A DNA stretch of 64,000 nt from Pseudeuparius sepicola (lineage: Eukaryota; Arthropoda; Insecta; Coleoptera; Anthribidae). The stretch covers positions 119,537,373 to 119,601,372 of the forward strand of contig OY987299.1 in NCBI GenBank assembly GCA_963920635.1. Reading direction: 5' to 3'. The position numbers were made by a program, and so were the translations under genes. Position 1 is the first letter of the stretch; each line of letters opens with the position of its first letter. Positions 44,901 to 63,097 of this stretch are shown here, piece after piece. A model generated the notes under the pieces. It was not told the DNA's origin. It saw only the letters and a program-made list of their open reading frames with translations, and did no database searches.

Positions 44901-46921
44901 AATATCTAGTAAGCCATGCCTTCTTTCAAAAATCCCCAAGGCGCATTAAATTGGGTCCACAAAACTTAAAAAAAAAACAAGTAGGTACTTAACTTAGAAA
45001 TAATATAACAGGTAATTATTATTTTAATCCTCACCCTTAAACATTTTTTTCCTCTTTAATTGCGAGTTTAAATTAAGTCCCAACTAAGTATTTTAATATA
45101 CAGTGTCGCAAATTTAACACTTTTGGGGGTTTTTCATACTTCCTGAAATTAAGTAAAAGTGAAAAAAAGACCTTCAGTACATGAACTCTTCAATACAGGA
45201 ACTCTATGTTATCCTGACCCAAATATTGGGTCCCTGGGAATAATGTAATCCTTCCATCCACTGTAAGCTAAAACATTTTTTCTTACCTCAGACGCATCTG
45301 ATACACATATCATCGAAAGTGGACCTTTGGAATATGTTTCTACATCACAGACTGATGCAGTTTTAAACAAATCAGTCAACATTGAAGGCAGTTGTAATAA
45401 AAATACCTATTACATGGAAGAGGTATTTAAGTAACACGAATTGTTTTCAACTAACCCCCTAATTTGTTTGTATTATTTTAGGAAGAATTCAAGATAAAAT
45501 ATTGTTCATTATGCTTTGAGGAAGTCAGCGATTTTTCTAGTCATTTACTCACAAAGCACTCTGATATAGACAGCGGTCAAGATATTTTGCCAATACCCTT
45601 GGAAAGCAGCCAACAAAATTATGCTTTGGCAGTTTTAAGGGAACATGATAGTTTTCTCAAGCAGAAATCCAATGAAATAAAACCTGTTGGAAATCCAAGC
45701 AAAACCCAAGATATCGAGACAGGTCAGTTGGTGTCCCAGATTAGAAAGATTGTTTAAGGCGGTTTTTCCTATTTATCTATTTTCGAGAAAAGTCTAATGC
45801 AGCAAACTGCATCCTGAAATCTCTATTCGTTTGGGAGATATATGGTGTTTTTTGTTTTGTCGACTCTCTTAAATGTGACATAACTTTTCTTATTTGTGAA
45901 TAGTTTCGATTTCGGTAAAAACATTTCTTGTTTATCGTAGAATTCATTGGCGTAGTTGGTTAACAGTTTTAAAATGTCACTTTAGAGAAACAAATAGAAA
46001 TAATTCGGAGGCCTAAAAAACTAATTATTTCAACGCCAACGTCATATAGGAGTTACTTCATGAGAACAATCGTTATTTTATCATAGGTTCAAATCCCGCA
46101 TGATGCATTTCCTTTTTTTAAGTTCTCAACAGAAGTACAGATTTTATTGTTTACTATTTTATTTTACCAATATTCCGCAATATTAACAATAAAATCTATA
46201 TTTTTCACTTACGAAAAAATAAATGACCCTTTCATAGGCACGTGCCTTTACCGGTTCGGCTATGGCCGCTTCTGAAGATTGTTTTCCTAAACTCACTAAT
46301 ATCTGACATTGACATAATTATTAGTAGTTTCTCGATTTGACTTGATATTCTTGTTGTTTCATGCCCTTGAAGATAAAATAGCATATTTATGTTATTCGGG
46401 GTAGGTATTTTTGTGCTTCGCCCAGTTGTTGGCGTCACCTTCAGTTTGACCGGCAACCTCTGGCCTCAGCACAAAAAACCCACTTCCACTTCTTGTGTCT
46501 ACTATTTTACTGAAAATACCACCTCAAAGGAGTCCATAGACATAAAATTTACACTTGCTACACCATGTAGCCAAATATAACCTATTTCAAAATCGGCTAA
46601 AGTAAAAAGTTAAAAATTTTGGTACTCGTGCGACAAAAACTTTATTTTCAAGTTACTTTAAAAAATCATCGGGTATCCCATTACACTGGTTAAAACTTAG
46701 CAGTTTATAATCTGATCCAGTTTATAGGCACGGTGTCAAAAATTATACATGAAATGTATTTTTCATAATCATGAAAAATATTTTCTATTCCAGATGTTAC
46801 TTCAGTTCAGAATTATGAGCCAGAAGGAAGTAATGGGTCAAATAATAAATTTGCAGTTTCGAATATCATCCAGTTCGTCAGCGATGGAGAGCCACCAGTT
46901 TTGGTTTATAATTACCATTGA
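5918..46921 (+). CDS. Gene A: unrecognised repeat-rich zinc-finger protein, 14 coding exons, ~1506 aa
   Basis: Spliced model: 5918-5995, 6052-6117, 7324-7494, 7644-7814, 7958-8128, 8568-8786, 9713-9896, 19070-19119, 28044-28398, 30916-33312, 34215-34373, 45292-45422, 45482-45722, 46794-46921. All junctions are AG/GT, the phases match at each one, and the total is 1507 codons including the TGA. Layout: residues 1-292 are diverged and intact copies of a 57-residue acidic/serine-rich unit; 293-370 are basic with nuclear-localisation-like clusters; 371-489 are lysine-rich; about 522-1287 hold ~34 copies of a 23-residue repeat; 1392-1410 form a C-x2-C-x9-H-x4-H finger; the last ~40 residues end in LVYNYH. 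I do not recognise the family and assign no function. A nuclear, possibly DNA- or chromatin-associated role is inferred from the finger and basic regions. Small phase-0 exons could have been missed in the long introns. Confidence 0.75.
6052..6117 (+). CDS. Gene A exon 2 (second half of the split first cassette)
   Basis: 66 bp, phase 0 at both ends, acceptor atttta|g and donor AAG|GTGAGA. KTFIKEHSIDAEVIDSTED corresponds to the second half of a cassette (KTSLEEQDTNADSAIENKE). Exons 1 and 2 together encode one shortened unit of ~50 residues. Confidence 0.65.
7324..7494 (+). CDS. Gene A exon 3: 57-codon cassette 1
   Basis: Exactly 171 bp, phase 0 in and out, flanked by ttctttag and GAG|GTACAA. 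It encodes an acidic, serine/threonine-rich unit starting KEKIESSQMTSDDAAVTSND and ending RDLSDVINE. The length is a multiple of three, so skipping or adding this exon keeps the frame. Confidence 0.8.
7644..7814 (+). CDS. Gene A exon 4: 57-codon cassette 2
   Basis: 171 bp, phase 0 at both ends, acceptor tttttttttag and donor GAG|GTAAAA. It is nearly identical to cassette 1, and the following intron (7815-7957) is also homologous to the intron after cassette 1. The duplication unit was therefore exon plus intron, ~320 bp. Confidence 0.8.
7958..8128 (+). CDS. Gene A exon 5: 57-codon cassette 3
   Basis: 171 bp, phase 0 at both ends, donor GAG|GTAAGA. It is somewhat more diverged (PSVKKSLKEQSTDADSVMED) than cassettes 1 and 2 are from each other. 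The next intron is 439 bp, about 300 bp longer than its paralogues, because of a dispersed-repeat insertion. Confidence 0.8.
8175..8480. repeat. Dispersed repeat inserted in intron after cassette 3
   Basis: The intron between exons 5 and 6 is ~300 bp longer than its paralogues. The extra part begins near 8195 with attttctattaataaa, then cccgtaatttaa and aacgactattatt. The same order of blocks recurs at 58815-58875 in a GFM1 intron. The intron sequence homologous to the other cassette introns resumes near 8490. Confidence 0.5.
8568..8786 (+). CDS. Gene A exon 6: cassette 4 with exonised intron
   Basis: 219 bp (73 codons), phase 0 at both ends. The first part is a cassette (TGMESSRVNSGD...ERDLPNAIHE). 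The ancestral donor GAGGTAAAA has become GAGATAAAA, so the exon runs on through what is intron in cassettes 1-3 to a new donor GAA|GTAAGT. The in-frame TAG seen in the paralogous introns is GGG here, giving an open extension IKIGDATKNRKTMKQCVFE. Confidence 0.75.
9526..9627. repeat. Imperfect hairpin / small foldback, 100 bp
   Basis: aggatttagagttataa...aaactggaaattaccttag at 9528-9573 pairs with its inverted copy (ctaagataatttccagttt...aatcc.aaatcct) up to 9627. It lies in the intron before exon 7. Confidence 0.55.
9713..9896 (+). CDS. Gene A exon 7: basic segment, NLS-like
   Basis: 184 bp, phase 0 in and phase 1 out; acceptor cttatatag, donor TTG|GTAAGT. It encodes GKRRSTLRRRESIPS, TRYEGLEWWPPESRKRKG and NLPKKRNKV. 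The two basic clusters look like a bipartite nuclear localisation signal. The RRS...P...WW spacing loosely recalls a CENP-C motif but does not fit it cleanly. Confidence 0.7.
11823..12259. mobile_element. Foldback element with gaaaccggt blocks
   Basis: The left arm runs agagggattagag, then ttatttaaaaac, then aaccggtttcg, then acatcatcaagg. It is mirrored on the right by cctgaggatgtag, cgaaaccggt, gttttcaaataaa and ctaatcccttgt. Arms are ~110 bp at moderate identity. No ORF. Confidence 0.6.
13640..13915 (+). repeat. Dispersed repeat family R1, copy 1
   Basis: The segment with cagatggcgccaaaaatta, then ctaccaaaaaaatagc and ggacaactttattttttt, recurs in the same order at 33600-33990 (copy 2). 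The first part of the family also appears at 10040-10060 (gccaatgtgtgacag). It is non-coding. Confidence 0.6.
14036..14440. mobile_element. MITE/foldback with TACAGGGTGTCCCAAAATG ends
   Basis: Terminal arms of about 36 bp (acagggtgtcccaaaatgaa, then ttccccagcggcc) are near-perfect inverted copies at 14036-14070 and 14406-14440. The interior has no gene. Confidence 0.8.
16650..18370 (-). pseudogene. CR1/L2-like non-LTR retrotransposon remnant (reverse transcriptase)
   Basis: Read on the - strand, 18300 down to 17470 encodes reverse transcriptase blocks: ITPVPK, YRPINVLLDIEKLMESVV, QAGFREKYSTEVAI, VFLDLKRSFETVN, VPQGSILGPILFILYIN and the catalytic FADDT. A 59-bp tandem duplication (17443-17501 and 17502-17560) breaks the frame. 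The thumb and C-terminal part continue at 17406-17140 and, after a stop, at 17129-16803, with the typical C-terminal SYPTRS..F...SI.YKSIF. The 5' half is missing. The 3' end carries a (TAC)n-type tail (16651-16668). Clade assignment is by motif memory only. Confidence 0.85.
17443..17560. repeat. 59-bp tandem duplication inside the RT remnant
   Basis: aattgttctaaatctacgtt through cctctcttccc occurs twice in direct succession without visible change. 59 is not a multiple of three, so the duplication frameshifts the RT frame. Confidence 0.95.
19070..19119 (+). CDS. Gene A exon 8 (50-bp small exon)
   Basis: Acceptor tccatttta|g and donor TCA|GTAAGT. With phase 1 in and phase 0 out it reads EARKKTNADNNPCKEPS after the split codon, continuing the basic, hydrophilic character of exon 7. 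It lies 9.2 kb from exon 7. Support is phase compatibility with both neighbours plus strong splice sites. Confidence 0.55.
19955..21478. mobile_element. Possible element with CCCAAGCAGCATT ends
   Basis: cccaagcagcatt near 19960 and its inverted copy aatgctgcttggg near 21457 bound 1.5 kb, with further loosely mirrored blocks just inside (ggaactttaaggt / caaagttcccat). A CGTTGACTGACG MITE is nested in it. No target-site duplication is evident, so this is tentative. Confidence 0.35.
21210..21380. mobile_element. MITE with CGTTGACTGACG ends, copy 2 (171 bp)
   Basis: Same terminal repeats as copy 1, inserted in the opposite orientation. An exact 7-bp target-site duplication, CATAAAG, lies at 21203-21209 and 21381-21387. 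Confidence 0.85.
22379..22800. repeat. Left arm of a distant inverted repeat (partner 27050-27505)
   Basis: Blocks gcagggtgtcacagg, ctgattaatc-type sequence, acagggtgatttgttaat, aggggtttattac and aatttgaccaaagca run in order here. They recur inverted at 27050-27505 (tgctttggtcaagttc, taaacccctaaaat, gataaatcaccctgt, gattaatctgagctagccc, tcaccctgta). About 4.3 kb lies between the arms. Confidence 0.6.
22971..23130. mobile_element. 160-bp palindromic MITE
   Basis: tagaccgacggtacacggcc, then agttagatgaaacg and caaatgcatgcc, is followed after a short loop by the inverse, ending gtaccgccggtcta. The arms are ~55-70 bp and nearly perfect. Confidence 0.8.
24434..24837. mobile_element. Foldback with ACAGGGAGTTCC ends
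   Basis: The 105-bp arm at 24434-24540 (tacagggagttcctttctgc, then agtcaaagttgagcaaaata) is inverted at 24730-24837. Two unrelated-looking ORFs on opposite strands share a peptide only because they read the two arms. Confidence 0.75.
25282..25318. mobile_element. 37-bp palindromic micro-element with 7-bp TSD
   Basis: CATTGAGTAAAGGAATAA is followed by one A and then its exact reverse complement. It is flanked on both sides by ATCAAGG (25275-25281 and 25319-25325). The same palindrome, shortened by loss of part of one arm, occurs at 51104-51134. Confidence 0.75.
25800..26110 (-). pseudogene. Non-LTR reverse transcriptase fragment
   Basis: On the - strand, 26031-25825 encodes NYRSISPITNINKIFEKVI, then LNSYIKKYNLVSELQFGFRE and PTEEAKLELV, matching the NYRPISLL...FGFR blocks 1-2 of non-LTR reverse transcriptases. 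It is short, with no catalytic block present. It is distinct from the 16.6-18.4 kb copy. Confidence 0.7.
27050..27505. repeat. Right arm of the inverted repeat (partner 22379-22800)
   Basis: Mirrors the left arm at moderate identity and ends in tcaccctgtata. The ACAGGGTG-type end resembles other foldback ends in this window. Confidence 0.6.
27659..27913. mobile_element. MITE with AAAGGTGGATTTATAAA ends (255 bp)
   Basis: aaaggtggatttataaactc, then gacgtttgcgtt, at the left is mirrored by aacgcaaacgtc, then gagtttataaatccacctt, at the right. The interior is GC-rich with many cg dinucleotides. Confidence 0.8.
28044..28398 (+). CDS. Gene A exon 9: lysine-rich segment
   Basis: 355 bp, phase 0 in, phase 1 out; acceptor ttgttcatag, donor ATA|GTAAGT. 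It encodes 118 residues beginning KPLEKLLEGDKYCLYTHS, with STLSRREIKMVRNVYEGII (helical) and a basic C-terminal half (RIRKRIQQKTDAIFHRKKK). No domain recognised. It is bounded by a MITE upstream (27659-27913) and a foldback downstream (28498-29835). Confidence 0.7.
28498..29835. mobile_element. Foldback element split by a nested pogo-like element
   Basis: The ends GTAGGCATCGGGCGTAATAC and the inverse pair at 28498 and 29835. After removing the insertion at 28584-29506, the two arms pair almost throughout (gccggcaagagctgtaataa; gattgcccttgcccttgtta; gtcagacgctgtaacg), giving a ~410-bp near-complete hairpin. It lies in gene A intron 9. Confidence 0.75.
28584..29506 (+). mobile_element. pogo-like DNA transposon remnant, nested
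   Basis: The ends AGGGGAGAGTCGGGTAA and the inverse (ttacccgactctcccct) are flanked by TA, as expected for Tc1/mariner/pogo insertion. Inside, 29158-29300 encodes ECILCGEDLSK and, after a frame change, QCTQCHGWDHENCSG, a cysteine/histidine cluster like the C-terminal PHD-type finger of some pogo transposases. The DDE core is absent, so it is a deletion derivative. Confidence 0.65.
30916..33312 (+). CDS. Gene A exon 10: giant exon of ~34 x 23-aa repeats
   Basis: 2397 bp of uninterrupted frame, phase 1 in and phase 1 out; acceptor ttatgtttcag, donor CAGG|GTGAGT. After 32 unique residues (IIDENKVANPNP...) the repeat starts at 31014. Consensus: T-(V/I)-N-Q-G-S-(V/I)-G-(T/S)-I-V-L-N-H-E-T-I-Q-K-E-P-I-Q, about 69 bp per unit. 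I count ~34 units, most exactly 23 residues; a few (for example the 16th, 29th, 30th, 31st and 33rd) are shortened by 2-5 residues. The later units show a higher-order pattern, with units 22-25 resembling 27-30. The open frame across ~2.4 kb of repeats implies selection or recent expansion. Confidence 0.85.
33600..33990 (+). repeat. Dispersed repeat family R1, copy 2
   Basis: Colinear with 13640-13915: gcaatagatggcgctaaaaa, ctaccaaaaaaacagctgg, acaactttattttttgcaaa, and further 3' blocks around ctgtcatatccttatgtca. The 113-codon open frame here is within the repeat and is not supported as a gene. Confidence 0.6.
34215..34373 (+). CDS. Gene A exon 11: acidic segment
   Basis: 159 bp, needs two bases in and leaves one out, matching exons 10 and 12. 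Acceptor atattttag, donor CTG|GTAAGT. It encodes acidic, leucine-containing TADPDLDTIKIEIEDTKVI and later SIKLEPFETLKEGPG. IKIEIED and IKLEP resemble SUMO-type psi-K-x-E sites. A 36-bp transposon-like terminal repeat starts only ~15 bp after the donor. Confidence 0.7.
34730..35109 (+). repeat. Minisatellite, left part (before the hAT insertion)
   Basis: Degenerate units containing cacgaatccgtggt(a/t)gaaa, gcaaaaactacccc-like and acgttccaaatgattccag blocks. The array is interrupted at 35110 by the hAT and continues at 37468. Confidence 0.65.
35466..35639. mobile_element. Decayed copy 3 of the CGTTGACTGACG MITE
   Basis: The left end is truncated (starts near catcaataagactgctcacg) and the right end is agtctttataaatacgtcag followed by tcaatg. 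The interior (ccaccatgcgcccttccgag, acaaaatacaatgcaaaa) matches copies 1 and 2. Confidence 0.7.
35812..36510. repeat. Nested inverted repeats within the hAT
   Basis: Three pairs are mirrored around ~36160: aagcttttatttaaaccat / ggcttaaataaaagtt; agataattcaatgccaa / tgacattgaattatctt; and actaaaatcgagcaat...cgcctggcgtaaataaaac / gtttacaccaggcgta...ttgctcgatttta. This suggests small elements inserted into each other. Confidence 0.5.
36650..37127. repeat. Inverted repeat pair bounding 478 bp
   Basis: ttttttattatacttctttg, then aaaac, at 36650 pairs exactly with gttttcaaagaagtataata, then aaaaaa, ending 37127. The 123-codon open frame across it is not a recognisable gene. Confidence 0.65.
37468..39650. 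repeat. Head-to-head minisatellite (about 120-150-bp units)
   Basis: From 37540 to ~38390 the units read cacgaatccgtggttgaaaa, catttacggggcaaaaacta, ccccttcccacccc, gattattgtcgttttttgaa. From ~38390 to 39650 the same family is in reverse orientation (ttttttcaaccacgaattcg; ggaatcattaggaacgtcc; ttgctaaaatcgg). There are roughly 6 forward and 8 reverse units, diverged. Open frames here are repeat artefacts. Confidence 0.8.
40400..40522 (+). other. Exon-like open segment, unplaced
   Basis: A strong acceptor (atatattttcag, ending 40399) is followed by 40 sense codons (DYNDHRESKKDRAWRLYNKY, then IKRLPSLPFTHKIKF..., ending FLKNQ) and TGA. Its phase (0) does not fit gene A exon 11 (phase 1), so it is not part of the main model. 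It could be an alternative terminal exon reached from another exon, or chance. Confidence 0.25.
41440..41595. mobile_element. MITE with GCCTGGTTCATG ends (156 bp)
   Basis: gcctggttcatgcagcaact, then ttatcttttac, at the left is inverted at the right (gataaagttgctacatgaac, then caggc). TTAA motifs lie near both ends. Confidence 0.75.
41631..42410 (+). pseudogene. Zinc-finger gene remnant
   Basis: 41631-41822 encodes DSRDRVHSCYYCHQLIKQVA followed by SHLERIYSEH, a C-x2-C...H...H finger. After stops and frame changes, DYIPCPDCLGFMM (41955-41995) and a helical segment SIALLAHEFKEDLMRKFTEN are seen, with an in-frame TAG and TAA between. The order CYYC-finger, then Y-I-P-C-x2-C-x-G, recalls a widespread unnamed arthropod multi-copy family (possibly transposon-related), from memory. 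Broken, no start found. Confidence 0.55.
42707..43020 (+). pseudogene. THAP domain of the P-like transposase, broken
   Basis: ATG at 42707; C-x4-C at the N terminus, the FFRFPKD block, C-x2-H (VCSHF), and HWLVKPSDSIP, where other THAP domains have their AVP-type box. Two internal stops (TAG after TFTG, TGA after TNLM) make it a pseudogene, but the frame is otherwise held. Confidence 0.75.
43120..43416 (+). pseudogene. C-terminal fragment of THAP/P-type transposase
   Basis: LSSECLADLTSKGKEMDRAV, then LEYLAGFVCCKL and DLAKPSQEMMKNIEELEKIF, ending at TAA 43414-43416. The YLAGFV..KL motif is typical of the C-terminal region of P-type/THAP9-like transposases. A diverged second copy of the final part (GLSKPSQQMMSHMEELEAIF) lies at 43865-43945. 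Confidence 0.7.
44623..45291. other. Intronic, nothing recognised
   Basis: AT-rich gene A intron sequence between the P-like element and exon 12. No frames or repeats that I can support. Confidence 0.4.
45292..45422 (+). CDS. Gene A exon 12
   Basis: 131 bp; acceptor tcttacctcag, donor GAG|GTATTT. It takes two bases to complete the split codon and ends in phase 0. It encodes DASDTHIIESGPLEYVSTSQ and later NTYYMEE. No domain recognised. It is separated from exon 11 by a 10.9-kb intron filled with mobile elements. Confidence 0.65.
45482..45722 (+). CDS. Gene A exon 13: C2H2-type zinc finger
   Basis: 241 bp, phase 0 in, phase 1 out; acceptor ttatttta|g, donor ACAG|GTCAGT. It encodes YCSLCFEEVSDFSSHLLTKH, a C-x2-C-x9-H-x4-H arrangement close to the classical C2H2 finger (one residue off the usual spacing). 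A hydrophilic helix-like stretch follows (YALAVLREHDSFLKQKSNE). Confidence 0.7.
46794..46921 (+). CDS. Gene A terminal exon 14
   Basis: Acceptor tctattccag; two bases complete the split codon. It encodes VTSVQNYEPEGSNGSNNKF and then VSNIIQFVSDGEPPVLVYNYH before TGA at 46919-46921. An AATAAA lies immediately after the stop (46925-46930), but the real poly(A) site is unknown. An overlapping longer frame (46749-47081) is a shadow. Confidence 0.65.
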
Positions 46922-47442
46922 GGATAATAAATCTGAACAAAAACTTACTAGTTTAGTAGTATTGCATCCACGCGATCTGTTCCAAAGTGTTTCAGAGTTC
47001 AATGTGGTTCAGAACACAACTCAAAGAACTCATCACAATCAACGTTGGGTTATCTGTGGTCCTATAGTTGCCAGTATTTGATTTATCTTTGTATATTTTC
47101 TAATTGGTACATATTTTCAGAGAATGTATTTTTAATGCCATTTGGGAGAATTTCCAGAACAGGTTTTTTGTGATTTTATACGTAATGTAGGGAATTATTA
47201 GTATTCAGATCATTATGAAGTTGTTTAAGAAAGGAAATTATAACATATTTCCTTACTTTAAAACTAGTTTTATTTCATATTATGTTCTTTTATCTTAGTA
47301 TATTGAGAAAGAAAGGGAGTTATTGATTGATAATACTTTTTTTAACGTCTGTATATTACAAAAAAAAAAATCAACTGTTGATCTTAACGACTATCGCAAA
47401 ATATGTACAAATTCAATTAATTTAAAGCAGTCATACTGTTTC

Positions 47443-60092
<12,650 letters not shown>

Positions 60093-60449
60093 ATTTCTTG
60101 AATTTTTTGACTTTCTTCGGCAATAAAAAATGAGGTTATAACATGACAGCCCTTCCTCAATCAACGCCAACTGCTAAAACCATAGAGATCATATATATAG
60201 GTAAATTGCTGATGACTTATAGCAAATTGTGGATCTGCGCATGGGCCTATGGAACATGCGCATTAGACCTTCAGACCGCGCAATTCAAAACAGTGGTTGT
60301 TTTTCTGAATTACTATCTCCGTACAAACTTGTATATTGATAATAAATTAAGCTCACCTCAACGTGGACTGGTCAAGACTTCGATAACTACAACTAGGTTC
60401 GTTTATACTTTTAAAACTAGTTTCGCCCAAACTACTAAAATTTGCTTCG

Positions 60450-60705
60450 CGAAGTTTCGATGCTGCAGAAGGTGCAAAATAGGGTGGTGTCAACTTGAGC
60501 TGCGTACACTAAAAATTTATCCGGATTATATAACCACAAATATCGCCGTGAAAAGTGGTGTCAAAAAGAAATTTGAAAATTCATTTTCTCGGAAACTATA
60601 TCTCCGATCTCAAAACACTGAGGTCAGATTCGTGTTCAGGTTCAGGGACCTCGAAAATAGGGAGGTAGCCACAATTTCAAGAAAATCGGGCTGTGCATAC
60701 ACTAA
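60450..60705 (+). repeat. Dispersed repeat family R2, copy 2
   Basis: Same order of blocks as copy 1, with small indels. It lies just upstream of the GFM1 start codon side. The 216-codon open frame here is not recognisable and is largely repeat. Confidence 0.75.
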
Positions 60706-60799
60706 CGTAGCGTCGGGGCGGTTGGGCAGTGAATTCGAGGGAATGCAGTGGCGTAGAGTGTGCGTTTTTGTGCAGTGTAGAATACGCGACTGAATTTAA

Positions 60800-62015
60800 G
60801 ATGCCAACGCCCCGACGGGAGTATGCGAACTAATATTATGGGCCGTCGAAACCATGTTAACGGTGCTATCCACCGGGTCTACACTGCGTTGTTCTTTGTT
60901 GTTGTTCATTGTTGGCATGGCCCATAGACTAGTTTAGCATTGAGCCTATAGGGGGCGTATTTCTTATATCCATTGGCGTATATCTACCGTTCTACGTTCT
61001 TAATATTGTTATATTATTCCGGTGTAAACAAACATAAACTGATTACCTATGTCCCTATATGGCATCGTCAGTAGATATATTTTTAATTTGTAGCTTGTAC
61101 CTGTTCCCTAAAACCCTCAATAGAAGTAGGTATTCGATAGGCAGAAAAAATGTTATATAAATCGTTTGAAACGACCTAAAACTGGTTTTGTAAATCCCAA
61201 ACGTTTATCAATCTCCTTTCATCCCTTAGATAGTGATTTGAGATATGTTTTACTGAATTTTTTCAAAAGTTCTCTGGATAAGTATAGGTATAAACAAATT
61301 TAATGATTCTGTATAAAACATCTGTAATTTGAAATATTTTTGAGACTACCTATTATAACTTAACAAGAATATAACGATATTTTCAAAGAGAGAGGGAGCA
61401 ATATTTCAAATATTTTTATTTATTCTTTACCAAACTAATGTTCCTAATTTAACAAAATGGCCTACTGCTTGACGAATTTTACATACCGAACTGTATCTTC
61501 CTACCACGTTATATAAATTACATAATGCCCTGGTACTCCTATGTATTTCTGAATTGATTTTCCTGAATACATCTCTGATTCTATTCCCCCGATAGTTCGT
61601 TGATTGATTCCTCCATCGACGATAAGTTGGACAATGGACAACGGGACTGCTTGTTGTTTTATATGTTCTGCTTCAGCACTCTATGTATATATACGATCTC
61701 TGTGATCAGAGATATGGAGGTGATCGCTGTTGGTAGCCAGGACTATGCGAACTAATATCACAGTAATATATGGGCCATCGTCACCATGGTAACGGTGCTA
61801 GCCTTGGGTCTACACTGCGTTGTTCTCGGCGTATACGCCATTGAATCTAAGAAATACGCCCCCTATAGGCTCAATGCTAAACTAGTCTATGGGCCATGCC
61901 CATAATGAACAACAACAAAGAACAACGCAGTGTAGACCCATGGCTAGCACCGTTCCCATGGTGACGATGGCCCATATATTAGTTCGCATAGTCCCGTCGG
62001 GGAGTAGTCGCGTAT
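60800..62015. mobile_element. Foldback element, ~1.2 kb with ~180-bp arms
   Basis: gccccgacgggagtatgcga, then actaatat, at the left is inverted at the right (attagttcgcatagtcccgt, then cggggag). The arms (gggtctacactgcgttgttc; cccatagactagtttagcat; ataggggcgta-type blocks) pair for ~180 bp. A further partial copy of the arm lies inside at 61736-61830. Confidence 0.7.
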
Positions 62016-62915
62016 TTCAGAGTTGTATTCAGCCAATCGCTCCAATACAAAGAAATGTTAAATGCCGACGCTGTAGTACCCCAAAATACGGAGCCCCAAG
62101 TAATTTATATCATTTTAAAATTCAAGCCGCTATATTATAGAGGCTCTAGCTTGGGGTGACCGAAGTCATTTTAATCCTTAATGTTGTTAATGTAAACACA
62201 GTCGGCCCAAATTTCGCAGAAAAACTAGAAATAAGACGTGCGGCAAAGCCACTAGGATTTGGTAGCTTCTTTTGGAATTGTTGAGTTGGGAATTCTATTG
62301 AAATTTAAAATATTGTTTGTATATCTACTTACCTATTTTACGTGATTTAATTTCAGGAATTTAGGTATGCCTTTTTATTTTTTTCACTATTTTAATGCTA
62401 CAATTTTGGGTAAATGCGTTGTTTGCATTTGTGCCTTAGCTTATATTGACATTACCGAGTAATTAATCATAATAGTTCACGTCCTTTTGTTCATTTTGTG
62501 TGTATTTTATTATTTAATTTGGTATTTCCCTAGATATTTTATGCCATATTGTCAAATTGTGTTGTGCTATGTTTTTGATCATGACTTTACTTTACTGTAA
62601 TATATCTCGTTTAATTTTATTGGAACTATTTTGTAGTTAATTTTATCACATTTTATCCTGAATAAACTTGTTAAAAACTAAACCTGTGTCTCAGTTAAAT
62701 CCTTAGGCTCACACAAAAAGTAAAAATCTTGTAGCAACAAATTTGTAATGCACATGCAAGATAAAAAAATGCATTTTGTACTGGTACAGGTTTATGGCAA
62801 TTTAACATTATGCCATTTTGGCCTCTGTCCTTTGAGAGGGTCGTGGAGTCTGTGCTGAGAGGAAATACATGGAAAACCTGCCTAGTATATCTGGATTATT
62901 TTATTTTGTCGCGGC

Positions 62916-63097
62916 AAGAACATTTGAAGATCACTTGAAGAACATCATCTGAGAAATATCCCAGAAGTTAAGAGAAGCTAACCTAAAAGCAAACGCAAAG
63001 ATATGCTGTTTGTTCATGAAGGAAGTCCAGTATCTGGGACATTTAATTTTTAAGGAAGGAGTTAAAACGATCCCAGAAAAGATACCCTGTATCTGCT
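62916..63097 (+). pseudogene. Ty3/Gypsy reverse transcriptase fragment
   Basis: RTFEDHLKNII, one stop, then LREANLKANAKICCLFMKEV, QYLGHLIFKEGVKTIPEKI. This matches the block around 'LREANLKLNPKKC.F....V.YLGH.IS.EG' of Gypsy-type polymerases. No LTRs, integrase or other domains are seen nearby. Confidence 0.75.

Noticed and set aside
46749..47081. 110-codon + strand frame as an independent gene
   Set aside because: It overlaps gene A exon 14 in another frame; the spliced frame has a matching acceptor and phase.
60143..60793. 216-codon + strand frame upstream of GFM1
   Set aside because: About a third is a dispersed repeat (copy at 58990-59265), and no domain is visible.
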